Assembly: GCA_964544765.1 (NCBI GenBank)
Contig: CAZJDM010000127.1
Location: 1 to 12,921 of the forward strand
Length of the DNA stretch: 12,921 nucleotides
Direction of reading: 5' to 3'
Source: CAZJDM01 sp964544765
GTDB taxonomy: Bacteria > Bdellovibrionota_B > Oligoflexia > CAYFLR01
Below the pieces are notes generated by a model. It was not told the DNA's origin and searched no databases. It was given only the letters and a program-made list of their open reading frames with translations. Every line of letters starts with the position of its first letter. The stretch's first letter is position 1. This document shows, piece after piece, positions 6,479-12,904 of the stretch. Position numbers and translations under genes: made by a program.

Positions 6479-8002
6479 TTGGACAATTTTGATTTTAAAG
6501 GACCTCCATACGAGAGAGGTATTTACTGTAATAGAACATTAAATATGAGGTCCATCAGAGCCATTGGTTATGATATGGATTATACCCTGATTCATTATTC
6601 AGTAGAAGTTTGGGAAAAAAGGGCCTTTGATTACTTAAAGGATAAGTTTCTGGAAATGAGTTGGCCGGTTGAGAAAGCCACTTTTGATCCTTCCTTTGTT
6701 GTACGCGGTCTAATTATTGATAAAAAACTGGGAAATATAGTTAAAGCCAATAGATTTGGCTATATCAAACTCGCTTGTCATGGGAAAAAGATACTTTCCT
6801 TTGAACAACAACGCAAAACATATTCTCAAGTCATTGTTGATTTAACTGATGATCGCTGGGTATTTTTAAACACCTTCTTTTCAATTTCTGAAACCAATAT
6901 GTATGCTCATCTAGTTGACTTGTTTGATAACCAAAAGCTCAATCAGCAAGCCATGGGTTATGAAGAACTATATAATAGAGTCAAAACAGCTCTGGGTGAG
7001 GCCCACATGGAAGGACGTCTTAAAACTGAAATTATGGCCGACCCCAAACGTTTTGTAATCCTTAATAAAGATACACCTATTACTCTACTTGATCAAAAAG
7101 AAGCTGGAAAAAAACTAATGCTTATCACCAACTCGGATTATAAATATTCCAATGCTATGATGAGTTATGCTTTTGACCAATATTTACCTAAAGGTACCAG
7201 TTGGAAAGATTTGTTTGAGATCATTATAGTGTCGGCTCAAAAACCCGATTTTTTTTCCGGACATAGACCAATTTTTAAGGTTATTGATGAAAAAGGTACA
7301 CTAGTTGAATGCCCAACGGCTCTAGATCCTAACCATAAAACCTATCTTGGGGGTAACGCATTAATAGCAGAGAACTTTTTAGGATTTGCAGGTTCTGAAA
7401 TACTGTATATTGGGGATCATATTTACAGTGATGTGCATGTTTCTAAAAGCATTAGACGCTGGCGCACGGCTCTTATTATTAGAGAACTTCAAGATGAATT
7501 ATTATACCAAGAAGGCTTTAAGGATCAGAAAAGTAAAATCGATGTTCTAATGAATAAAAAGAAAGAAAAGGAATTTATTGCTTCCCAAATTAAACTTTTG
7601 CTTCAAAGATATAAAGCTGGCTACCATTTAACACCAGACAAGTCCTCAATACAAATTAAGAAATCTATTGAAGAATTACAAAAATCTCAAGCTCAAATTA
7701 AGAAATCTAATGCTCAAATGCAAAAATCTCTATCACTAATGCAAAAGAAGTTAAAAAATATTCGTGAGGAACTACAAAAATTAGATGAGGAGATTACTCC
7801 TCTGGTCATTAAATCGGGGGAACTTTATAATAAAAAATGGGGACTTTTGATGCGCACAGGCAATGATAAAAGCTATCTGGCTCGTCAGATTGAAAGACAT
7901 GCTGATATATATACTTCCTGTGTCTCAAATTTTATGTTAGAAACGCCTTTTGTATTCATCCGTTCCTATCGTGGGACCCTTCCTCATGATCAAAGTGAAT
8001 GA
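6479..8002 (+). CDS. HAD-IG family 5'-nucleotidase (cytosolic purine nucleotidase-like)
   Basis: 507 aa. Members of this family, related to eukaryotic cytosolic IMP/GMP 5'-nucleotidase II, dephosphorylate purine nucleoside monophosphates with Mg2+ through an Asp nucleophile. All HAD motifs are visible: DMDYT at 32-36 (Asp32 nucleophile, Asp34 acid/base), TNSD at 217-220, Lys255 in SAQKPDFF, and IGDHIYSD at 311-318. Between ~390 and 445 lies a Lys/Gln-rich coiled coil with repeated IKKS / MQKS blocks, longer than I would expect for the family, whose members are often about 450-490 aa. It ends in a conserved-looking tail (FMLETPFVFIRSYRGTLPHD). No signal peptide is present, so it should act in the cytoplasm. 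It starts with TTG behind GGAAGG. A 12-bp tandem array follows the stop directly. Confidence 0.93.
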   Translation: MDNFDFKGPPYERGIYCNRTLNMRSIRAIGYDMDYTLIHYSVEVWEKRAFDYLKDKFLEMSWPVEKATFDPSFVVRGLIIDKKLGNIVKANRFGYIKLACHGKKILSFEQQRKTYSQVIVDLTDDRWVFLNTFFSISETNMYAHLVDLFDNQKLNQQAMGYEELYNRVKTALGEAHMEGRLKTEIMADPKRFVILNKDTPITLLDQKEAGKKLMLITNSDYKYSNAMMSYAFDQYLPKGTSWKDLFEIIIVSAQKPDFFSGHRPIFKVIDEKGTLVECPTALDPNHKTYLGGNALIAENFLGFAGSEILYIGDHIYSDVHVSKSIRRWRTALIIRELQDELLYQEGFKDQKSKIDVLMNKKKEKEFIASQIKLLLQRYKAGYHLTPDKSSIQIKKSIEELQKSQAQIKKSNAQMQKSLSLMQKKLKNIREELQKLDEEITPLVIKSGELYNKKWGLLMRTGNDKSYLARQIERHADIYTSCVSNFMLETPFVFIRSYRGTLPHDQSE

Positions 8003-8049
8003 CCATATCAATGTCCATATCGATGCCCATATCAATACTAATATCATCT
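8002..8049 (+). repeat. 12-bp tandem repeat, four units
   Basis: Four 12-bp units with core CCATATCAATG begin at the last base of the nucleotidase stop codon (8002-8013, 8014-8025, 8026-8037, 8038-8049); the fourth is more diverged. The period is a multiple of three and the array starts exactly at the stop, so loss of that stop would extend the protein with a short repeated peptide. Confidence 0.85.
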
Positions 8050-8104
8050 ATCATCTACGTCCATAAATGGTGGTATTTTTCTCATCTGGTGAAACAACCA
8101 CATC

Positions 8105-8122
8105 AAGGGGAAGGGGAAGGGG
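8105..8122 (+). repeat. Triplicated AAGGGG hexamer before a truncated gene
   Basis: Three perfect AAGGGG units (8105-8122) lie immediately before ATG 8124 and ATG 8130. Each resembles a Shine-Dalgarno, so the array gives redundant ribosome sites for the radical SAM remnant. Such a hexamer array is prone to slippage, which would change spacing to the start codon. Confidence 0.75.
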
Positions 8123-8123
8123 A

Positions 8124-8360
8124 ATGGCCATGCCTCGAATTGTTATCACAAGTATAAATGCTAGATATACTCACACCAATCTGGCTATCCGATATTTATA
8201 CGCTAATCTGGGAGATCTACAAAAAGACGCTCAGATTTGTGAATTTATCATTACCGATAATCAAAACTTGATTGTGGAAGAATTATTAACCCAAAAGACT
8301 ACAGTCGTAATCGCACAATTATTACCTATGGTAACCAAGACCATCCTAATCTATTTTTGA
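8124..8360 (+). pseudogene. N-terminal fragment of a B12-binding radical SAM protein
   Basis: The first ~60 residues (MPRIVITSINARYTHTN, then LAIRYLYANLGDLQ, then CEFIITD and IVEELL) look like the start of the cobalamin-binding domain of the DUF4080-type radical SAM family, whose members are normally several hundred residues long. After TVVIA (~8315) the similarity stops. The frame runs only 15 more codons, the last of them antisense to the conserved C-terminus of the flavoprotein, so these are not native. The CxxxCxxC radical SAM domain is absent from the window. Start ATG 8124 or 8130 follows the AAGGGG triplet; a start at 8067 would add a non-conserved Arg/Gly-rich leader. The gene was truncated by deletion or rearrangement at about 8315-8326. 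It is unlikely to be functional. Confidence 0.7.
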
Positions 8361-9540
8361 TTAGCATATACTTCTCAAGCAGCAATTTCCCCACATTAAT
8401 AAATACATTTGGAATCATTAATTCAAACATACGGGGTTTGAATAGATTATTGGTAAGAATTAATACTTCTTTAGATCCTGCGTCCATAATACAAATACCC
8501 GGTATTTTACCAAAAGGCATTAACTCCACTTTGCTGCTTCCCTTTAATTTATGAGTGATATTTTTGGCAACAGTTTTGGCTTGCACATCGCTAGGAAATC
8601 CAGTTTTGGGCACACCAAAGGGTGCGGCACAATTAGTAAAGGGAGCAATAACTTGAACAGCTAATCCTGCAGCATAAATATTCTCAAATTCATGATGCTG
8701 ATATGAATCCTTGCAAGGTAAAAATCCTTTATCATCGCTCAGACCCTCGGAATTTCTAACAACCTCCGCACCTATAAATGGGGGAATCAACATGGACATT
8801 TCGAAGGGCAACCTTTCTCCATTGGTCAGTTCCATTTCATTAGGTCGGATTTCTTTAATCATCGAATCACAAAACCAATTTATTTTAAACATCTTCATAA
8901 ACAATTCTAACATTGCTTTGCCGCCCACTATTCCACCAATACCAAAATGACCCAAAAATGGTTCGGGAGTAATCCAGGTCAATTCTACTTTATCCCTTAC
9001 TTTGTGCTTCCTAAGCTGCTTTTCTAGATTAAATAAATACTCATAAGCAGCACCCATACAGCTGGCTCCTTGTGTTGCACCAACAACAATAGGTCCTGGT
9101 TTAATTAAAATCTGTTTAAAAGCCTCAAAGGATTTTAAAGCTTGTGGAGGAGTCACAATACATTCTGTATAACCTTGATTAAAACCTGGTATATCATCAA
9201 AGTTCAAATTTACCCCAGTAGCAACAATTAAAAAATGATAGGAAAAAGAACCTGATTTTTCTGTATCAACACTGTTTTGATTGGGATGAATTTGAGTCGC
9301 TTTATCTAAGATAAATTTTATTCCTCTTTTCTCCAAAACTGGAGCAATGGGAAAAGTAATATCTTCAACTTTTCGCAAGCCAAAAGGTACCCAAATTAGA
9401 GAGGGAACATATAGGAAGTTAGGATTAGGAGAGATTACCGTAATCCCAAAATCAATCCGCTCTTTTTTTAATTTCCGAGCTGTCTCTAATGCCGCTGTTA
9501 CCCCCGCAAAGTTACTACCTAACACAACAATTTTATGCAT
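8326..9540 (-). CDS. Sulfide:quinone oxidoreductase-like FAD flavoprotein
   Basis: 404 aa, two-dinucleotide-binding-fold flavoprotein. The N-terminal IVVLGSNFAGVTAALE (residues 4-19) is the FAD-binding beta-alpha-beta unit. YHFLIVATG (101-109) and the late NIYAAGLA (287-294) are standard FAD contacts. Three cysteines, Cys127, Cys161 (in GASCMGAAYEY) and Cys350 (in GICIMDAG), sit at nearly the same spacing as the redox and structural cysteines of SQR, which oxidises sulfide to polysulfide at the membrane and reduces quinone. The C-terminus (YMLIKNRLGWSWLP) matches the amphipathic membrane-binding end of SQR-like proteins. SQR function is likely but not proven; other SQR-like oxidoreductases share these features. 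GGGAGG lies about six bases before ATG. It is convergent with the truncated radical SAM gene and divergent from the GT9-like gene. Confidence 0.88.
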   Translation of the reverse strand: MHKIVVLGSNFAGVTAALETARKLKKERIDFGITVISPNPNFLYVPSLIWVPFGLRKVEDITFPIAPVLEKRGIKFILDKATQIHPNQNSVDTEKSGSFSYHFLIVATGVNLNFDDIPGFNQGYTECIVTPPQALKSFEAFKQILIKPGPIVVGATQGASCMGAAYEYLFNLEKQLRKHKVRDKVELTWITPEPFLGHFGIGGIVGGKAMLELFMKMFKINWFCDSMIKEIRPNEMELTNGERLPFEMSMLIPPFIGAEVVRNSEGLSDDKGFLPCKDSYQHHEFENIYAAGLAVQVIAPFTNCAAPFGVPKTGFPSDVQAKTVAKNITHKLKGSSKVELMPFGKIPGICIMDAGSKEVLILTNNLFKPRMFELMIPNVFINVGKLLLEKYMLIKNRLGWSWLP

Positions 9541-9920
9541 TTTTTCCTCCCTACTTTTACAATCTCTTCATTCTTTACTTCCTTATTTAACTATATTTTT
9601 TAATGTTTTATTAAATATTTAAATCTAATTAATCATCGAAACTCAGTATGATAATTATTAGTAATTTAATTTAGCTATGTAATATTATGTGATTAAAGGG
9701 GTGATTGAATCATGTAGATTTCAATTGTGCGCTGGAAACTGTGGTAAAATTTATATAACTGATTGATTATAGAGTTGGTAATTTATTAGCAAAAAATTAA
9801 AAACATATAAGTCATTGGTAATTTAACATAATAATGAATTTCACCACAGTTTCCAGCGTACAATTGAAATTTGCATATTTTAGCTATGGAATCTTCTTAA
9901 ATAGAGTTAAAATTAATAGA
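9541..9920. other. Spacer with fold-back element between divergent genes
   Basis: This 380-bp non-coding stretch separates the flavoprotein start from the GT9-like start. It is very AT-rich and contains the fold-back element at 9718-9870, plus two TTGGTAATTTA copies inside that element's loop. I see no consensus promoter pair that I would trust for either gene and no RNA gene. Confidence 0.6.
9718..9870. mobile_element. Fold-back element of two inverted repeats (copies B and C), MITE-like
   Basis: Copy B (9718-9751) and copy C (9837-9870) are 34-bp inverted repeats identical at 32 positions, both with the core CGCTGGAAACTGTGG (inverted in C). They enclose an 85-base AT-rich loop. Transcribed, they would form one long hairpin. 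The size, absence of coding capacity and presence of other copies nearby suggest a miniature inverted-repeat element. No convincing target duplication is visible at the ends. An ATG at 9834 inside the right arm opens into the next gene's frame. Confidence 0.7.
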
Positions 9921-11441
9921 ATGAATGTTTTAAAAAAATATATTTGGTTAGGTATATTTTTATTCAATGTTTTTATTAAAAGTTCTGTAATTTATACCAA
10001 TCAATCATTTGTAGATATCATTATACCGACCCTAAAACTTGGCGATGCCTTAATCTACGATCTACCAGCAATCGAATTAATTCGTCAAAGTATGAGATAC
10101 GGAAGATTAAAACACTTAAAAGGGAGAAAGATCAGATTATGGACCTGTTTAAAGGGCCTTGATCTTAATGTTCCCAGGGATACCATTATAATTCAAATTA
10201 GCAAACCTCCTTTTATTAATAGAGAAGAGGAATCCTATGATACTGCTCATGTACTCCAAGTACTAAGAGAATATGTCGACCAATTCTTTTCCGAAAGAAT
10301 TGGTGACTATAGCTTAGTAAGTTCAACAAATGTATTTCTCTCCTATTTTGATTTTTACAATTCACCCAACTATTATCTTACTTTTTTAAGGATGCTTGAA
10401 CAACGACTACAGCTACAACATGAATATAGACATGAACAACAGAGACCAGGACAGCAACGGGGACAAAGACAACCTATAGAATTAATAGAATTCGGTTTTT
10501 CTCCAGGAATCAACCCTTACCAAGTAGAGACCAATTCCAATCAAGATAGTAATCATTATTTTTCTAGTAAATCTGCTTTACAATTACTTGTAGAGAATTT
10601 ATTTGACCCTCCTTTGATGAGTCCTAATGAATTAGATACAATACTAATACAATCTAGAAGAAAAGCGGCCATTATGTTTGTTCCTCCACATCATTTTGAA
10701 ATGGCTTCTAGATATTTTGAATTTATTGTCAGACATGATACTGATTCTGATTCTGATAGGCAGGTTATATTAATCAACTTTAATACAGGCAAGCAGTCAA
10801 CTGTTGTTGTTGATTCTGGACTGGCGCTAGAATTATTAGAGGCTATTTGTGAGAAATATAGCCAATCATCGACTATTGTTTTAAATAATCTAGATAGATT
10901 AGTCATTACAGAAGATCCTTATCAAAATCAAACCGCTATTAATTCATTTAAGCATCAAGTTGATAGTTTAAGGAGAAAATATCGATTTACTATTCTAGAA
11001 AAAAATGCTCAAGAAATAGGGCTCCTGGGTACTATTGCTATGCATGCAGATGCAATTATTACAGCAGACACAGGATTAGCTCATTTGGCATATGCTTTTA
11101 ATCCCGCTAAATCCGCACGTATTATTACTGTCTTTAATCATAACTTTACTGGATTAAGTGATAGGATGGACATGTGGAAAATTCCAGGTGGACAGTCTTA
11201 TGCTTTGTCTGGATCGATGACCAATATGAATGAAGTATTTGTTAGAAGCGATGCTGAATATTATCAACAAAGAATTGGTTTAATTCAAAGTGTATTGGAT
11301 TCAATTGAAAAATTACCAATTTTTACCAGACTATACAAATCACCTCCAGCAGTGAGTGAAGATAGCATAAATGGCATAACAGGTGGGCCTTGCATAAAAT
11401 TAAATAATCAAGTTAATACCCTTCAATCTTTAGGATTATAA
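9921..11441 (+). CDS. GT9-like (heptosyltransferase-type) protein with signal anchor
   Basis: About 506 aa from ATG 9921. The N-terminal FVDIIIPTLKLGDALIYDLPA (split here: FVDIIIPT at 30-37, LGDALIYDLPA at 40-50) resembles the GD-containing start of family 9 glycosyltransferases. LLGTIAMHADAIITADTG with the following LAHLAYAF carries the DTG (Asp383-Gly385) and HLA motif of their C-terminal nucleotide-sugar lobe. Known GT9 enzymes add heptose to LPS core in the cytoplasm. This one has an unusual hydrophobic N-terminus (WLGIFLFNVFI) and a Gln/Arg-rich linker (~170-190), so its location and activity are uncertain. ATG 9921 begins a typical basic-hydrophobic leader; the in-frame ATG 9834 would translate the repeat arm C. 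Neither start has a good Shine-Dalgarno. It converges on the Smr gene. Confidence 0.78.
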   Translation: MNVLKKYIWLGIFLFNVFIKSSVIYTNQSFVDIIIPTLKLGDALIYDLPAIELIRQSMRYGRLKHLKGRKIRLWTCLKGLDLNVPRDTIIIQISKPPFINREEESYDTAHVLQVLREYVDQFFSERIGDYSLVSSTNVFLSYFDFYNSPNYYLTFLRMLEQRLQLQHEYRHEQQRPGQQRGQRQPIELIEFGFSPGINPYQVETNSNQDSNHYFSSKSALQLLVENLFDPPLMSPNELDTILIQSRRKAAIMFVPPHHFEMASRYFEFIVRHDTDSDSDRQVILINFNTGKQSTVVVDSGLALELLEAICEKYSQSSTIVLNNLDRLVITEDPYQNQTAINSFKHQVDSLRRKYRFTILEKNAQEIGLLGTIAMHADAIITADTGLAHLAYAFNPAKSARIITVFNHNFTGLSDRMDMWKIPGGQSYALSGSMTNMNEVFVRSDAEYYQQRIGLIQSVLDSIEKLPIFTRLYKSPPAVSEDSINGITGGPCIKLNNQVNTLQSLGL

Positions 11442-11476
11442 AATATTTTTATCTTATTTATACAATTGATAAGTAG

Positions 11477-11503
11477 AATCTACCACAGTTCCCAGCGTAC
11501 AAT
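11477..11503 (-). repeat. Dispersed 27-bp repeat, copy D
   Basis: A single copy (minus-strand core GTACGCTGGGAACTGTGGTA) lies between the convergent GT9-like and Smr genes and ends immediately before the complement of the Smr stop codon (11504-11506). It is in the same orientation as copies C and F. With copy E it brackets the Smr gene as an inverted pair. Confidence 0.8.
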
Positions 11504-11791
11504 TCATTTCTTCAAATCCACTAAAGTAGCTCCCCATCCTCCACCTCTTTCATCAGCAACTCTAAATGAATCAACTAGTGGTAATCTTTTTAAAATAGAA
11601 TGTACTGTTCGTCTTAAAGTCCCTGTACCTTTACCATGAATAATTCTTATATTGTAAATACCTCGGTTCCGACAAGCTTCTATATATTCAGGGACAAGAT
11701 CTTTTACTTCTTTAGGATTAAATATATGAAGATCTAAGGTCCCATCGATAGGGATTTCAACTATTTCTTCACCATTAAATTCTGAATCCAT
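11504..11791 (-). CDS. Stand-alone Smr-domain protein
   Basis: 95 aa, nearly all Smr domain: LDLH at 19-22, HGKGTGTLR at 52-60 and GGWGATLVDL at 84-93, the three landmark motifs of the family. Smr domains, first seen at the C-terminus of MutS2, bind or nick nucleic acids; small stand-alone versions are common in proteobacteria and their cellular role is poorly fixed. It lacks the MutS ATPase, so a mismatch-repair role should not be assumed. AAGGAAGGG about eight bases before ATG supports the start. The gene is tightly embraced by inverted copies D and E of the dispersed repeat, 0 and 18 bases from its ends. Confidence 0.93.
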   Translation of the reverse strand: MDSEFNGEEIVEIPIDGTLDLHIFNPKEVKDLVPEYIEACRNRGIYNIRIIHGKGTGTLRRTVHSILKRLPLVDSFRVADERGGGWGATLVDLKK

Positions 11792-11809
11792 ATAAAAGCC
11801 CTTCCTTAT

Positions 11810-11914
11810 ATTGTACGCTGAAAACTGTGGTAAAATACATCTAACAAATTGATATTGAGATAATATTTAATTTAAATACTAAAAATTATTTACCCACAGT
11901 TTCCATCGCACAAT
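11810..11914. mobile_element. Fold-back element of two inverted repeats (copies E and F), MITE-like
   Basis: Copy E (11810-11836) and inverted copy F (11888-11914) match at 22 of 27 positions and enclose a 51-base AT-rich loop. This is the same architecture as 9718-9870 but with an unrelated-looking, shorter loop and more diverged arms. It fills the spacer between the Smr start and the small ORF. No target duplication is evident. Confidence 0.65.
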
Positions 11915-11916
11915 TT

Positions 11917-12108
11917 TTGGTAATTATAAACCTCTTAATTTATCTCTTTTTAGTATCTTTATCAACACCGGCATTTAGTACCACCCACAGTAATACTAAG
12001 AAAAAACCTCCTATTAAAGATCCAGACCAATGCTCTGAATTAAATAATAGAGGGCTTGAAAACAAAGCCTGTCTCCTCTCTAAATCAGCAAAACAACACG
12101 TTTATTAA
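11917..12108 (+). CDS. Possible small exported peptide
   Basis: 63 codons from TTG 11917. Residues 1-20 (hydrophobic core INLLIYLFLVSL, then STPAFS) look like a signal peptide, leaving a ~43-residue basic, polar mature peptide with two cysteines (after DPDQ, and in NKACLL). I recognise no family. There is no Shine-Dalgarno and no ATG; the TTG begins three bases after repeat copy F, so the frame may be the remnant of a longer gene whose 5' end was replaced by the repeat element. The open frame continues upstream to 11845 without a usable start. Real, degraded or spurious are all possible. Confidence 0.35.
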   Translation: MVIINLLIYLFLVSLSTPAFSTTHSNTKKKPPIKDPDQCSELNNRGLENKACLLSKSAKQHVY

Positions 12109-12180
12109 TTAATTTCAAAAATTTACCGCTGTTGGGTAATGGTCTACTAAGGGTCATTAAAGTCCATGAAAGGTTACCTT

Positions 12181-12210
12181 GTCGTACAGATTCGTACAGA
12201 TTCGTACAGA
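12181..12210 (+). repeat. 10-bp tandem repeat, three units
   Basis: TTCGTACAGA is repeated three times head to tail (12181-12210), the first unit starting with G instead of T. It lies about 110 bp before the FMN reductase gene, upstream of its likely promoter. The period is close to one helical turn, so units face the same side of the DNA, as in an activator or repressor array; function is inference. Confidence 0.9.
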
Positions 12211-12263
12211 TTTTTCTCTTAAAAATGTATTGGAGTCTTCTATTTTAAAATGATAAAATAACA

Positions 12264-12292
12264 TTGATTTATTAAAAGTTTGTTTATATAAG
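12264..12292 (+). promoter_or_regulatory. Likely sigma-70 promoter for the FMN reductase gene
   Basis: TTGATT (12264-12269) and TATAAG (12287-12292) are separated by 17 bp. Transcription would begin near 12299, leaving a leader of about 20 bases with AAGGA at 12309-12313 before TTG 12320. The fit is good but not perfect and the region is AT-rich. Confidence 0.5.
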
Positions 12293-12319
12293 CATATACG
12301 GTAAGCAAAAGGAACAAAA

Positions 12320-12904
12320 TTGAAAGCAGTAATTCTAAATGGCGCAAGAAAAGATCGCTCCTCTGAGGACAGTGTCCATAAAATCATTGTTGACGAACTC
12401 ACCACTATCGGATGGGAAGTACAAACATTTACTCTCTGTGATATGAAGATAGCTCACTGTTCAGGCTGTTTTGAGTGCTGGATAAAAACTCCCGGTATCT
12501 GTAAGTTCGACGATGGTGGACGTGAGATAGCTGAACAATTTATTCAAAGCGATTTGTCGATTCTTTATACACCGGTTACTTTTGGCGGTTATTCTTCAGA
12601 ACTTAAGAAAGCACTAGACCGAATCATTTGTCTAATATCTCCATTCTTTACAAAAATCAATGGAGAGACCCATCATAAACGTCGTTACAGGAGATATCCA
12701 CGGTTGATGGGAATAGGCACTATCCCCAGCGCAAATGAGGAGAGCAAAAAAATATTTAAAACTCTGTTTGACCGTAATGCACTTAACCTACACCCTCCTG
12801 CCTATATTGGGGAAGTTATTTTGAGTAATCAGAGTACAAAAAATAATCAAAAGCAAATTCAATCGCTTCTAACTGTAGTGTCAACATACTTATTGCCTTT
12901 TTAA
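12320..12904 (+). CDS. NADPH-dependent FMN reductase / iron-sulfur flavoprotein-like
   Basis: 194 aa with a flavodoxin-like fold. The N-terminal MKAVILNGARKDRSSE (residues 1-16) is the first strand and FMN phosphate loop. YTPVTFGGYSSELKKALDR (residues 83-101) is the second FMN-contact segment. Between them is a compact cysteine cluster, Cys47, Cys50, Cys53 and Cys61 (HCSGCFECW then PGIC), the spacing used for a [4Fe-4S] cluster in Isf-type iron-sulfur flavoproteins, although many FMN reductases keep only part of it. It probably moves electrons between FMN and a soluble partner in the cytoplasm; substrate unknown. TTG start chosen for AAGGA six bases upstream and because the conserved first strand begins there. 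The gene is complete, ending 17 bases before the window edge. Confidence 0.9.
   Translation: MKAVILNGARKDRSSEDSVHKIIVDELTTIGWEVQTFTLCDMKIAHCSGCFECWIKTPGICKFDDGGREIAEQFIQSDLSILYTPVTFGGYSSELKKALDRIICLISPFFTKINGETHHKRRYRRYPRLMGIGTIPSANEESKKIFKTLFDRNALNLHPPAYIGEVILSNQSTKNNQKQIQSLLTVVSTYLLPF

Noticed and set aside
9718..9870. REPIN (paired REP) element
   Set aside because: The single repeat has no internal palindrome as REP units do, and no RAYT transposase is visible; a MITE-like reading fits better, though the pairing resembles a REPIN.
9718..11914. Integron cassette array, because single genes of mixed function alternate with imperfect palindromes
   Set aside because: No GTTRRRY / RYYYAAC core sites at the palindrome ends, no integrase, and the genes are in both orientations.
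12157..12405. Minus-strand open frame over the FMN reductase start
   Set aside because: It runs through the tandem repeat and promoter region, lies antisense to the conserved FMN-binding N-terminus and resembles no protein.
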